From: Spongiibacter nanhainus
GTDB taxonomy: Bacteria; Pseudomonadota; Gammaproteobacteria; Pseudomonadales; Spongiibacteraceae
Length of the DNA stretch: 64,000 nt
Reading direction: 5' to 3'
NCBI RefSeq assembly: GCF_016132545.1
Contig: NZ_CP066167.1
Coordinates: forward strand, 2,569,001-2,633,000
The first letter of the stretch is position 1. Each line of letters begins with the position of its first letter. The notes beneath the pieces were generated by a model. That model did no database searches, was not told where the DNA came from, and was given only the letters and a program-made list of their open reading frames with translations. Shown in pieces: positions 41,812 through 51,303 of this stretch. The translations under genes and the position numbers were made by a program.

Positions 41812-44793
41812 ATGACCAAGCCAGCCATCGTCGCCGGGCCTACCACCGATAGCCTTTTAGCCGATTACGCTGAAAACCTGCCTTTCCCGAATCTCGACAA
41901 GGTCGAATTGTCCACCATGCTGGTCGCAGACCTGGGTAATGGCGAAGCAGCCTACCTTGAACTCCGCGAAGAAGAGAAAGAGCGCATCATTCAGGAGCCC
42001 TATCAAGGCGGCGGAGTATCGCTGGGCGCCAGTAATTTCACCGATAGCGTAGTTTCACTACTGACCTACGGCATTGTCGGTGGCGCTATTTACTATGCCA
42101 CCGACGACGATGATGACGAGTCAGATAGCGGATTCAGAGCGGTTAACGACAGTGTCGACTTACTTGAAGGTGGCGACCCGGTTGTGGTCAACGTACTGGA
42201 AAATGACCGCGCCGGACCCAATGGCGGAGAGCTGCAAATTATCGCTGCCGATACCAGCACCGGCAATGGCATTGCAATTACCGATTTGGGTAACGGCGAA
42301 TTCAGTCTCGATATCGGCGACGACTATCAACAACTGCTGCCCGGCGACAAAATCAAAGATGCTTTTACCTATACCATTGAAAACGAGGCTGGCGAGCAGA
42401 GCACCGGCACCGTCAATGTCACCATCAACGGCGACATCGACAGCGCCCCGGAAGTAACGGCGCCTTCATCCGCCAGCACAGAAGAAAGCACCAGCGTCAC
42501 CCTGGCCGGCATTCAAGTCAGTGACATCGACATTGGCAACCGCAATCTAGAAGTCGTCCTAAGTGCCGGTAACGGTACCCTGGAAGCTAGCGACCAAGGC
42601 GTGAACATCCGCGGCAACGGCAGCGATGAACTGACCCTAAGGGGTGAAATAGACGATATCAACAGTGTCCTACAGTCAATCGCTTATACCCCAGATGAGA
42701 GCTTCAGCGGCGAAGATACCATTGCAATTAAGGTCTCTGACGATACCTCGACCGTGCCCGCCTCTATCGCCATTACTGTCACCCCAAGTTCCAACCCGTC
42801 GATAAACGCCGAGGACGACACCGCCACGGTTGAAGAAGGCGGTGATCCGCTTACGGTGAATGTGCTAGATAACGACAGTTTTGAGGGCGACGTAACGGTG
42901 ACAGTGGCGGCAACCACCGCTAACGGCATCGCCGTCACCAACAATAACGACGGCACCCTCACATTGGATATTGGCGACGGTTTCGCCCAACTACTGCCAA
43001 GCGACACAGCGACAGATACCCTCACCTACACCATCGAAGATGAGCTTGGCCAACAAAGTAGTGCCACTATCGACATTACTGTTGAGGGCACCACCAATGA
43101 TGAACCCATCAATACCACGCCGAGCTCACTGACCACCAGTACCAACACCTCTTTGGCCATTACCGGCCTCTCGGTGAGCGATGTCGACACCGATATCCTC
43201 GACCTAGAGCTCGATGTCGACGATGGTAGCCTCAGCGTGGTTGAAGGTGACGCCGAAGTATCCGGTAACAACTCCGACAGCTTAACGCTATCGGGGTCTC
43301 AGTCTGCGATCCATGCCGCACTGCAAACCCTGTCCTATACGCCCGATGATGACTTTGAGGGCGACGATGTCCTGGCAGTGCAAACCTCTGACGGTGAGTC
43401 TACCATCGATTCCTCCATCGACATCGACGTTCAAGCCAATGCGGCGACGCTCACGGCCGAGGATGACAGCGTAGATTTGGAAGAAGCTGGCGATCCCATT
43501 ACAGTCGATCTCCTTGCCAACGACACCTTTGGCGGTGAGCGCAGTAATATTTCCCTGACCATTTCCGACACCACGCCCAATGGCGTCACCCTTATCAATA
43601 ACGGTGACGGTACTGTCAGTTTTGACCCGGGCGCCAACTTCGCCACCTTGCTGCCGGGTGAGTCGGTGCAGGAAACCCTGAGCTACCAGCTTACTGATCA
43701 GAACAACGCCACAAGCTCGGCCTCGGTTTCGATTACCGTCACTGGTGCAGTCAATGATGCTCCCGAGCATGTACTCCCCAACACACCTACCGGGGATACC
43801 AACAGCGACGTTGACCTGAGCGCATTGCAAGTTACCGATATTGATGCCGGCGACGAAATTCTCACCACCACTGTAGCCGTTGATCAAGGCACGCTGTCGG
43901 TAAACGATAGCGGTACCGGTGTCAGCGGCAATATGACAGCTACGTTGACGCTGAGTGGCGAGCTACAACAAATCAATGCTCTATTGCAGAGCCTGGCCTT
44001 CACCCCCGAAGCGGACTTTAGCGGCGACGCTCAACTCAGCGTCAGCACGGATGATGGCGACAACACCACATCAGACCAACTCACCATTACCGTTAACTCG
44101 ATCAATGCTGTCCCTCAGGCTGAAAACGATACTGTGTCTAATGCTCAAGACAGCGTGACCACAAGCTATTCTGCTGCCGATCTTCTTGCCAATGACAGTG
44201 ATGACGACGAGCAAGACACCCTACAAGTCGTCGATGTCAGCGGAGTGAGCACCTTGGGCGCAGCCGTAGTACTCGATCCAGTCAGCGGCGATATCCTTTA
44301 CGACCCCACCACGTCCGACACGCTTGCCTCTGCCGATGATGATTTGGTCGACCTGTTTGAATACATCATCAGCGATGGGAATGGTGGATTTGCATCGGCA
44401 TCGGTCCAACTTACCGCTACTGATAGCGACACACCCAACCAGAAAGTAAACGAGTACTTTGTTGCGGCGCCTGTTAGCAATAGCGCCGACACAGAAACGA
44501 ACGGCTTGTACAGTTTTTTGGAGTTTGATGGCAACAGTGACAACGGCAGTGGTCAGAGCTGGATTAATTTGGACGCACTATTCGACAGCCTTGGTTTCAG
44601 CAATGCGGATCGCGCCGGTGGCGAAGGCTTCCAGGTGATTGGCAGCAGTCTTTTTGTGGATTTGGATAACGACAACAGCACCGGTGACAACGGCGGCTTC
44701 GAATACGAAATCGCCACCATCGCCGACGCGGCGACAGTATCGGGAACCTTCGACAATGCCGATGTCATTGCTGGCACTGATTTCGTGGTTTGA
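41812..44793 (+). CDS. Large repetitive cadherin/Ig-like surface protein, tandem-95 type
   Basis: A 993-residue, very acidic protein without a Sec signal peptide. After a unique N-terminal region (about 1-100, with hydrophobic VVSLLTYGIVGGAIYYA then a run of Asp) come alternating modules. Type A has NVLDND and NDGTLTLDIGDGF; type B has GLSVSDVD and LQTLSYTPDDDFEGDD. They begin near 42142 (A), 42443 (B), 42805 (A), 43099 (B), 43453 (A), 43759 (B) and 44107 (A-like), a period of about 660 bases. The C-terminal 110 residues differ and may carry a type I secretion signal. Probably a secreted adhesin or matrix protein; no secretion genes are nearby. An AGGGAG site supports the start at 41812. Confidence 0.8.
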   Translation: MTKPAIVAGPTTDSLLADYAENLPFPNLDKVELSTMLVADLGNGEAAYLELREEEKERIIQEPYQGGGVSLGASNFTDSVVSLLTYGIVGGAIYYATDDDDDESDSGFRAVNDSVDLLEGGDPVVVNVLENDRAGPNGGELQIIAADTSTGNGIAITDLGNGEFSLDIGDDYQQLLPGDKIKDAFTYTIENEAGEQSTGTVNVTINGDIDSAPEVTAPSSASTEESTSVTLAGIQVSDIDIGNRNLEVVLSAGNGTLEASDQGVNIRGNGSDELTLRGEIDDINSVLQSIAYTPDESFSGEDTIAIKVSDDTSTVPASIAITVTPSSNPSINAEDDTATVEEGGDPLTVNVLDNDSFEGDVTVTVAATTANGIAVTNNNDGTLTLDIGDGFAQLLPSDTATDTLTYTIEDELGQQSSATIDITVEGTTNDEPINTTPSSLTTSTNTSLAITGLSVSDVDTDILDLELDVDDGSLSVVEGDAEVSGNNSDSLTLSGSQSAIHAALQTLSYTPDDDFEGDDVLAVQTSDGESTIDSSIDIDVQANAATLTAEDDSVDLEEAGDPITVDLLANDTFGGERSNISLTISDTTPNGVTLINNGDGTVSFDPGANFATLLPGESVQETLSYQLTDQNNATSSASVSITVTGAVNDAPEHVLPNTPTGDTNSDVDLSALQVTDIDAGDEILTTTVAVDQGTLSVNDSGTGVSGNMTATLTLSGELQQINALLQSLAFTPEADFSGDAQLSVSTDDGDNTTSDQLTITVNSINAVPQAENDTVSNAQDSVTTSYSAADLLANDSDDDEQDTLQVVDVSGVSTLGAAVVLDPVSGDILYDPTTSDTLASADDDLVDLFEYIISDGNGGFASASVQLTATDSDTPNQKVNEYFVAAPVSNSADTETNGLYSFLEFDGNSDNGSGQSWINLDALFDSLGFSNADRAGGEGFQVIGSSLFVDLDNDNSTGDNGGFEYEIATIADAATVSGTFDNADVIAGTDFVV

Positions 44794-44835
44794 GATGTGA
44801 GAAGTGACCTTGCGGAGAGAGGCGTGACGACTGAC

Positions 44836-46077
44836 TCAGCTTAAGAAAAGCCATTGCAGATAACCCGCGACCAGTCCAAGCGCTGCGCCAACGGCAACCA
44901 GCTTCCATTGGTCTTCTGCGATTACCGGATGCAGCAAGCCGAAAAACTCATCAGGTGGCATTTTCCCCAATCGTTCGCCCAGTGTATTGGCAATATCCAG
45001 CGATTCGTCAATACACTGATAATAGCGGGGATCAGGGTTTCGCAGCTCCTCCATGACAATACCGGCCACAACTTCTTTGGACTTGGCGTATTCTTCAGGA
45101 CCAATGCTGGCGACCACTAAAGGCCTGACCAGGTTGGGAAATTTAGCGTAGGCCTCGCTAATTGAACGGTAAACCAGCTCCTGGATTTTATCGACGCTGC
45201 CCGGCTCCCGCAGAAGGTCCTTGGATAATAACTCAGCATTCAGTAGCTCCTTGGCAAACACTTGGCCGAGATAAACCGAAATTTCCTTCTGGCGTTTAAC
45301 AAACAGCCCCTGCAAAGTCATGCCTAAAACCCGCTTGGGCTTTAACGGCTTTTGGACCATATAAATGGCCAATTCATTAGTCAGGTAGCCCACCAACAAT
45401 CCAAAAGCGGGTAATAGCCACCACACAGGATAGAAGTGCCAGGCGAACATCACCGGAATACCCAGTGGGAAGCCAAAGTAAAAGCCGCTGCGAGCCAGGA
45501 AGGTAAATTCGCGCCCGGCTGCTCCCAGAAAAATATCGATCAAGAGCCGTTTTTTGGTTTGTAGACGCTCTATCACCGATTCATTGATGTTGCCCAACAC
45601 CTCAAAATCCCGACGGAAGTCCTCACTGATGCTATCCATAATCTCTGGCAACTGGGCGCGAACCTTGGCATAGATATCCTGTTTTAATTTCTCAGGCGCC
45701 GATAACCACATAAAGCGCGACAGTGAGAATCGGCCCCAAAGCTGGGCCGACTCAACAACTTCATCTACAGTTTTCTGGACCAAAGTATCCATTCGATGGT
45801 GCATCGTCTCTGCCAATTCTCTGGCATCTACCCGATCAACAAGCTCCTGTTGACTGATGACCTTGCCCAAACTCTGTTCGACCAAAATACGAGACATCTT
45901 GGTGGCACTGGCGGGCACGACCCCCTGCCAACCCAGCACTCCCAAGCCACTAAACTCCACTGGGTACATCATCATCTTCACCGCCAACCAGTTGGTGCCG
46001 AACCCCACCACAGCACTCACTATCGGTATGCTCAGATAAATTGCGTAGTCAGCGATCCATGAAAAAATCTCAGACAT
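44836..46077 (-). CDS. DUF445 membrane protein
   Basis: A 413-residue protein of the DUF445/YheB type. The N-terminal helix contains GFGTNWLAVKMMMYPVEF, the family's best conserved block. A long helical cytoplasmic or periplasmic region follows, then a second membrane region (about 203-245, with LTNELAIYMVQKPLKPKRVLG) and a C-terminal hydrophobic end. The family is widespread but lacks a firm function. The gene starts 3 bases after the preceding gene's stop, so it belongs to the wax ester synthase transcription unit. Confidence 0.88.
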   Translation of the reverse strand: MSEIFSWIADYAIYLSIPIVSAVVGFGTNWLAVKMMMYPVEFSGLGVLGWQGVVPASATKMSRILVEQSLGKVISQQELVDRVDARELAETMHHRMDTLVQKTVDEVVESAQLWGRFSLSRFMWLSAPEKLKQDIYAKVRAQLPEIMDSISEDFRRDFEVLGNINESVIERLQTKKRLLIDIFLGAAGREFTFLARSGFYFGFPLGIPVMFAWHFYPVWWLLPAFGLLVGYLTNELAIYMVQKPLKPKRVLGMTLQGLFVKRQKEISVYLGQVFAKELLNAELLSKDLLREPGSVDKIQELVYRSISEAYAKFPNLVRPLVVASIGPEEYAKSKEVVAGIVMEELRNPDPRYYQCIDESLDIANTLGERLGKMPPDEFFGLLHPVIAEDQWKLVAVGAALGLVAGYLQWLFLS

Positions 46078-46080
46078 GTA

Positions 46081-46830
46081 CTAGGCCTCGTTAAGCGGTG
46101 TAAACACTGGAAGCTGCCCACCTGCAATCCGATCGACGATGGCGCGCTCATGCTTTAAAAAAAGGGAGAGCACATCATCCAGATCCGGACAATGTTTTAA
46201 TACCTTCAAACCCGATGTTATCAGGCGATGAAAATCACCAAAGCCATACAGCTGGGCTGGGACTTTTGCGAGCTTAAGGCCTATTTGCATTTTGCGACTG
46301 GATAATAAGCCGGTCATCTCGGCGAAGAAAAACTGTAGCAAGATGATTTGACGAGCCATTTTTGGCCACACATCTTCGCGCCTGCAGGCCTTGGAGAATA
46401 TGTCTTCAGTGAGGTATGCCGCCTCTGAATCGAGATTCAAGGAAACCGCAAGGGACTCGTTTATCTCAGCCGCCAAGGCGGAGTATTCCAGTGCAGCTTG
46501 CAGCAAGGCAGTATCTTCAAACAGACGATCGACCGCGTTGACCGCACTATCGATATTGCCAACATCAGCTAAATCGATACCGCAGAAAATATTCCGCAGG
46601 TAATACTCAAGCAGGGCACGTTGCGGCGGCACCTCGACAAGCTGGCTATAGCACTGCGCTAGCTTTTCGACCCGCCAGCTATGCAGCATAGATACCCGGT
46701 GCGCGATTCGTTTATCCCGGTGGTAACGCAAAGCATTAATCCGGCTTAGACTGGCGGCAACCGGCTCAGGCCTGGCATCTGCGCTCGCATCATGGGGCTC
46801 CGCTGCAGAAGGGGCCGCCCTCGTCACCAT
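46081..46830 (-). CDS. Hypothetical helical protein downstream of wax ester synthase
   Basis: About 249 residues, starting MVTRAAPSAAEPHDASADAR. A Pro/Ala-rich N-terminus of about 30 residues leads into a long mostly helical domain (for example QRALLEYYLRNIFCGID and ARQIILLQFFFAEMTGLL). No signal peptide or true membrane segment is evident. No family was recognised. The ATG at 46830 overlaps the end of the upstream gene by none or few bases, whereas the frame opening at 46908 lies inside it. Linkage to WS/DGAT suggests a lipid-storage role, which is only inference. Confidence 0.7.
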   Translation of the reverse strand: MVTRAAPSAAEPHDASADARPEPVAASLSRINALRYHRDKRIAHRVSMLHSWRVEKLAQCYSQLVEVPPQRALLEYYLRNIFCGIDLADVGNIDSAVNAVDRLFEDTALLQAALEYSALAAEINESLAVSLNLDSEAAYLTEDIFSKACRREDVWPKMARQIILLQFFFAEMTGLLSSRKMQIGLKLAKVPAQLYGFGDFHRLITSGLKVLKHCPDLDDVLSLFLKHERAIVDRIAGGQLPVFTPLNEA

Positions 46831-46840
46831 CACTGGCGCC

Positions 46841-47185
46841 TTAGCGGATCGGTAAGGCGCCAGTGATGACGTCCAGCCCTGGTACACCGTCCAGGCCTGG
46901 CAGTTCACCCAATATGGGCAGGCCCTCGAGCAGAGGCAAGTTCTCTAGACCTAACAAGGTATCGGGGTTAGCAAGAAAGCTAAAGCCGAGAAGACTGGAT
47001 AAACCCAGCTGTTGATCGACCTCAGACAATACTGGTAATTTGCCAATCACACCTACCGGCAAATCACTGATCACCGGCAATTGATTTACGATGGGCAAGT
47101 GAATCTGCGCCGAGACAGTACCGCTCATGGCGGCGCCTAAGGTCACAGCCAAAGTGAGCATCCGAGTATTATTTTTTAGTGTCAT
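46841..47185 (-). CDS. Small exported Leu/Pro-rich protein
   Basis: A 114-residue precursor with a clear signal peptide (MLTLAVTLGAAMSGTVSAQ). The mature part of about 85 residues consists of irregular Leu-Pro-Val units such as LPIVNQLPVISDLPVG, LPVLSEVD and LPLLEGLPILGELPG. This amphipathic, repetitive composition has no recognised family. GGAG lies 7 bases upstream of the ATG at 47185, and the longer frame to 47338 is not supported. It sits 70 bases after the wax ester synthase gene on the same strand. It could associate with membranes or lipids, which is untested. Confidence 0.75.
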   Translation of the reverse strand: MTLKNNTRMLTLAVTLGAAMSGTVSAQIHLPIVNQLPVISDLPVGVIGKLPVLSEVDQQLGLSSLLGFSFLANPDTLLGLENLPLLEGLPILGELPGLDGVPGLDVITGALPIR

Positions 47186-47255
47186 TGTGTCGCTCCAATT
47201 GTGTAGTACGAAAAAGTACGGTGTGGTTAAAAAAGCACTGCCAGTCGTCGAAAAA

Positions 47256-48653
47256 TTAGACGCGGTGATCAAGCGCCGTTGCAGACTCCGCACTGCTGGC
47301 AGCGCCGAGATAAATAGACTGATAACGGTCAACGGCACTGCCCAGTGCCACGGCCATTTGCTGCATATGGGGAAGGCTGTCCCGGCAAGCGGTTAAACCA
47401 AAATTCAGGTAACCGTCGTAACTGAAGCAGGTAAAGTTAATCGCAGAGCCATGCAGGGGAATGCTAACCGGATAGAGGTTGACCAGACGGGCGCCATACA
47501 GATACTGGGTCTCTTTAGGCCCAGGTACATTGGAGACTATGACGTTAAATGCAGGCTTTACCCTGCCTGCCAGTACGGACAACACCGAGAGCGCCTGGGG
47601 CGCCAGCACCAAATTACCAAATAGCCCCTGGCTGCCTTCGGGTAAATTCCGTAGCTGTTCTTTGGCCATTGACGTAGATTCACTAATCTTTTCCAAGCGG
47701 ATTCTGTCATCGGCGATATTGGTGCCTAAGGTGGCGAGAATAAGAGCAATGTCATTCTTAATCGCTTTCGCTCCCGGCTTGTGCAGAGATACCGGAATAT
47801 TCACCGTCAGGCTTTTCTCCGGCAGTGCATCGTGGTCCAGGAGATACTCTCTCAATACTGTTCCACACATCGCCAATACCAGGTCATTCAAAGAACAATT
47901 GGCGGCACTGGCAATACGCTTTAAGCGCTCCATGGATTCTGAGTGGGTGGCAAAACGGCGCTGGCCATCAATGCGGTCATTAAGAATAGTCATCGGTGCG
48001 CTGCGCATCGATACTGCATCGCCTCGTCCCAGCCAGGATCGTGTCACTTCTCGGGCAAAGCGCATTGAGCCGCGGACGCCAGGCAGCTTGGGAACTGCTT
48101 TTACCTGCCTAGGTTTGCCCGATCGGTTTATGCTACCTGCAGCCCAAAATGGCAATTGCATATCGTCGCTGGGATCGACCGACAGCCCCGCCATCAGCAG
48201 CTTTGTTGCCGATATGCCGTCAGCCAGAGCGTGATGAATTTTGACATAGACCGCAAAACGTCGCGGCTCCAGGCCCTCAATGACATGGACTTCCCACAGC
48301 GGCTTTCGGAAGTCCAAGCGCTGGCTATGAACCCGGGAGATCAACTGACCCAGTTCACGCTCACCACCCGGATAAGGTAGAGCGTGATGGCGGATGTGAT
48401 ACTCCATATCCACATCAAAGGTTTCTTTGAGAACCGGACGAAACTGGAAACGGCTGGGACGCTGCAGCCGATAGTTCCAAGGGTTATTAAATACGCGACA
48501 CCCCCGGAACCGACTAACCAGCTCTCCGACAAAAAGCCGGTCTTTATCCTCGGGCAGTTCAAACATCATCAAGCCGCCAACATGCATTGGCGTTGACGCC
48601 GATTCAAGTTGAAGAAAACTGGTATCTAATATCGATAAACGCCGCTCACCCAT
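47256..48653 (-). CDS. Wax ester synthase/diacylglycerol acyltransferase (WS/DGAT)
   Basis: A 465-residue bifunctional acyltransferase that esterifies fatty alcohols or diacylglycerol with acyl-CoA to make storage lipid. The catalytic motif HHALADG is at residues 140-146. The conserved N-terminal LSILDTSFLQLESASTPMHVGG and the later NVIVSNVPGPKETQYLYGARL are typical. AAGGAA lies 7 bases upstream of the ATG. It heads a four-gene minus-strand unit. Alkane oxidation genes elsewhere in the window can supply both its fatty alcohol and acyl-CoA substrates. Confidence 0.95.
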   Translation of the reverse strand: MGERRLSILDTSFLQLESASTPMHVGGLMMFELPEDKDRLFVGELVSRFRGCRVFNNPWNYRLQRPSRFQFRPVLKETFDVDMEYHIRHHALPYPGGERELGQLISRVHSQRLDFRKPLWEVHVIEGLEPRRFAVYVKIHHALADGISATKLLMAGLSVDPSDDMQLPFWAAGSINRSGKPRQVKAVPKLPGVRGSMRFAREVTRSWLGRGDAVSMRSAPMTILNDRIDGQRRFATHSESMERLKRIASAANCSLNDLVLAMCGTVLREYLLDHDALPEKSLTVNIPVSLHKPGAKAIKNDIALILATLGTNIADDRIRLEKISESTSMAKEQLRNLPEGSQGLFGNLVLAPQALSVLSVLAGRVKPAFNVIVSNVPGPKETQYLYGARLVNLYPVSIPLHGSAINFTCFSYDGYLNFGLTACRDSLPHMQQMAVALGSAVDRYQSIYLGAASSAESATALDHRV

Positions 48654-48742
48654 GCTTGAGTTCCTTTACTGTTATTGATCGTGTCCACAGTGCGCTCTCT
48701 GATGAACGACGCACCGAATGCATGGAACGGAACAGCCCAATG

Positions 48743-48810
48743 TCCCTATACTGTGTATGCTCCTAGAGCATTACCGTGACTGCGACTTGGGATGTGAGGC
48801 AGTATAGGGA
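48743..48810. promoter_or_regulatory. 11-bp inverted repeat with face-to-face -10-like elements
   Basis: TCCCTATACTG (48743-48753) and CAGTATAGGGA (48800-48810) are perfect reverse complements, 46 bases apart. Each arm contains TATACT. The stretch lies in the 327-base region (48654-48980) between the divergent WS/DGAT and esterase genes. No -35 elements close to consensus were found. Nothing else was recognised in this region. Confidence 0.45.
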
Positions 48811-48980
48811 GCGTGATGTCGATTAACTTCTCACAATGTGCAAAGGTGTTACCCCATCGCGCAAGCTATCAATCCAGAACACCGGCGCTCCGAAGAACAC
48901 CACCACCCCTCCTCACTCAACCTTCCCACGGGGTACGAATTCTAGGATGATGGGTATCAAATAATCGGAGAATTCAAAGT

Positions 48981-49904
48981 ATGCGGCAGACCTTACGGCG
49001 CAAAGCATTTAGTAAACTAATACGCTATGGTGTGCGCCCATTCCTTGGCGGGCGAATGCCTTATGGCGTCCAACGAGCCACGGCACTGGCAGCCACTAAC
49101 CTCTGTATAGCCCCTGCTGGAATGCAGTACAGAGCCATTGAGCTGGGTGGTGTTGCTGGTGAGGCCGTCAGTGTTGGCAACACTGATGACGGCACCCTGC
49201 TTTGGTTTCATGGCGGTGGATACTGTGTGGGTTCAAGCCAAACCGATCGGGCACCCGCAGGGCAGTTCTCAAAAGCCAGCGCTACCCGAGTTATTTTGCC
49301 CGACTACCGCCTTGCACCTGAACATCCACACCCAGCGGCACTGGAGGATGCATTATCGGTATATCGTGCATTAATTGATCAACAGCAGGACCCGAGTAAG
49401 CTTGTTATCGGTGGCGATTCTGCTGGCGGCGGTCTGGCATTGGCGCTGGCCATCACACTTCGGGAGCAAGGGCTACCGCTGCCAGCCGGTATGGCCTTGT
49501 TCTCCCCTTGGGTAGATCTTCGCAATGTGCTGGATAGCCATCGCAGCCGCGCAGCCGCTGACCCGTGGTTAACCAGCAAGATGCTCAACAACTGGGCAGC
49601 CGCTTACTGCGGGAATCAACCTGTCGACCTTCCCACCTGCTCTCCCCTGCTCGCCGATCTTCACGACTTGCCTGCTACACTGATCCAGGTTGGCGAGTGC
49701 GAGATACTGCTGGATGATTCCGTCGAGCTGGATAAAAAATTACGGGCCAGCGGTGTCAATAGCGAACTGCAAATCTTTGACGATATGTGGCATGTATTCT
49801 TTTTACAGGCAGGGCTTTTGTCCCAAGCCGATAATGCCGTAGCAGCGATGGGCGCATTCATCCGTCAACAGATCGATGGCGAGAGAGAGGCCATTAACAA
49901 CTGA
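48981..49904 (+). CDS. Alpha/beta hydrolase, hormone-sensitive-lipase family esterase
   Basis: A 307-residue esterase: oxyanion motif HGGG (77-80), nucleophile Ser147 in GDSAGG, and probable catalytic Asp and His in the C-terminal ECEILLDDSVELDK and DDMWHVFFL segments. The N-terminal cap and overall length fit the HSL (family IV) group, acting on short to medium acyl esters. No signal peptide is present. It is divergent from WS/DGAT and 59 bases before an enoyl-CoA hydratase gene. It may mobilise esters, but the substrate is unknown. Confidence 0.9.
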   Translation: MRQTLRRKAFSKLIRYGVRPFLGGRMPYGVQRATALAATNLCIAPAGMQYRAIELGGVAGEAVSVGNTDDGTLLWFHGGGYCVGSSQTDRAPAGQFSKASATRVILPDYRLAPEHPHPAALEDALSVYRALIDQQQDPSKLVIGGDSAGGGLALALAITLREQGLPLPAGMALFSPWVDLRNVLDSHRSRAAADPWLTSKMLNNWAAAYCGNQPVDLPTCSPLLADLHDLPATLIQVGECEILLDDSVELDKKLRASGVNSELQIFDDMWHVFFLQAGLLSQADNAVAAMGAFIRQQIDGEREAINN

Positions 49905-49963
49905 GCTGATCGGCTTCGTATTAGCTAAGTAATAAGCGCAACTCAGCGCTATTGAGGTACGCG

Positions 49964-50749
49964 ATGAAAGATTACTACCCTAACCTTACCATCGGTGTAG
50001 ACGGGCCAATACTGACCGTTTGCATAGCCCGACCCGAGGTAAGAAACGCGGTAGACGGAGCCACCGCCGCTGCCCTCGCCGAGGTATTTAGGGATTTTGA
50101 CGCAGATAACAACTTATCCGTTGCGATTCTTAGTGGTGGCGACGAGGTGTTCTGCGCAGGCGCAGATTTAAAAGCATTTTCTGGCGACCCGGCTGGGGCC
50201 AATCCCCTTAATACCAGTGGCGACGCCCCCATGGGACCCAGCCGCCTGCAACTCGGCAAACCGGTGATTGCGGCCATTGCCGGCCACTGCGTCGCCGGCG
50301 GTTTAGAGCTGGCCTGCTGGTGCGATATGCGGGTGGCCGATACCACCGCCGTGTTTGGCGTTTTTTGCCGGCGCTTTGGCGTTCCCCTGATTGATGGTGG
50401 CACCGTGCGCCTGCCGAGACTCATCGGCATGAGTCGCGCCATGGATATGATTCTTACCGGTCGCGCCGTCGCCGCCGAGGAAGCCCAGCACATCGGTTTG
50501 GTCAATCGCCTTGTTGAAGCCGGTCAGGCACTGTATGCGGCCAAAGAGCTGGCAGAACAACTCGCCAAACTACCCCAGACTTGTATGCGTAATGACCGGC
50601 TCAGTGCCTATCAACAGTGGGGATTAAACGAGACCAGCGCAATCCAGAATGAATTTAAGCTGGGGCTAGAAACCCTGGCATCCGGTGAGACCCTCGACGG
50701 TGCCAAGCGCTTTAGCCAGGGCAGTGGCCGCCATGGGCAAGCGGAGTAA
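49964..50749 (+). CDS. Enoyl-CoA hydratase/isomerase family protein
   Basis: A 261-residue crotonase-fold protein. It contains the oxyanion-hole segments FCAGADLKAF and GHCVAGGLELACWCDMRVAD, and RRFGVPLIDGGTVRLPRLIG, where the Glu positions typical of classic hydratases are not obvious. It may hydrate enoyl-CoA in beta-oxidation or carry out another crotonase reaction. GAGG lies 6 bases upstream of the ATG at 49964, which I prefer to a TTG 12 bases earlier. Probably co-transcribed with the esterase. Confidence 0.87.
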   Translation: MKDYYPNLTIGVDGPILTVCIARPEVRNAVDGATAAALAEVFRDFDADNNLSVAILSGGDEVFCAGADLKAFSGDPAGANPLNTSGDAPMGPSRLQLGKPVIAAIAGHCVAGGLELACWCDMRVADTTAVFGVFCRRFGVPLIDGGTVRLPRLIGMSRAMDMILTGRAVAAEEAQHIGLVNRLVEAGQALYAAKELAEQLAKLPQTCMRNDRLSAYQQWGLNETSAIQNEFKLGLETLASGETLDGAKRFSQGSGRHGQAE

Positions 50750-50807
50750 GGGGAAGGCCGCTCAGCAGTTAGTAAAGACAGTTTTACTCGTATTCTAGGG
50801 GACAGGG

Positions 50808-51188
50808 TTGGAAAATCTCACAGTGGACCAACAATTAATGCAAGCTATTAACAATAATAATTTAAGCCTTGTGAAGGCATGTTTGGAAAACGGGGCAGAC
50901 CCTGACTATCGCTCTGAGGACGACGATGAAGAGTACCCAACGTCTGATCTTCAACCTGATACACCACTAAAAATGGTGGTGTTTCGCATCTCTGATTCTT
51001 TTTTAACGGAAGAGGATTTGACAAGCTTCTGCGCAATTACCGAACTGCTGCTAGACTACGGCGCCGATCCGGGACCTGCTTTGAAAATGGCAGAAAAGCG
51101 ATATGGAAAGTATGATCCCAATCTACCTGACAATCCATTTATGGACATCTATCACGTGATTGTGAAAGCCTATTCTCAGCGTGGCTAA
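50808..51188 (+). CDS. Small ankyrin-repeat-like protein
   Basis: A 126-residue acidic protein with an ankyrin-like first unit (MQAINNNNLSLVKACLENGADPDYR) and a second partial unit (ITELLLDYGADPGPALKMAEKRYG). It starts at TTG 50808 with an AGGGG purine stretch upstream; an ATG at 50841 is an alternative. It is noticeably more AT-rich than its neighbours, which hints at separate origin. Proteins of this size with ankyrin units are often immunity or interaction modules, but no toxin gene is adjacent. Function unknown. Confidence 0.7.
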   Translation: MENLTVDQQLMQAINNNNLSLVKACLENGADPDYRSEDDDEEYPTSDLQPDTPLKMVVFRISDSFLTEEDLTSFCAITELLLDYGADPGPALKMAEKRYGKYDPNLPDNPFMDIYHVIVKAYSQRG

Positions 51189-51303
51189 ATAGTAAACCAA
51201 GCCCACGGCTGCCTCTCTTTTAACGACTCTACCCTTGATTCGAACGAGAGCACGCGCAAAAGTCCGCAATCATCACCCCCAATAAAAAACATGCGTAAAT
51301 CAT

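Noticed and set aside
41812-44793. LapA-type adhesin with periplasmic retention module
   Set aside because: The N-terminal region lacks a recognisable retention module or cleavage site, and no LapD/LapG genes are near.
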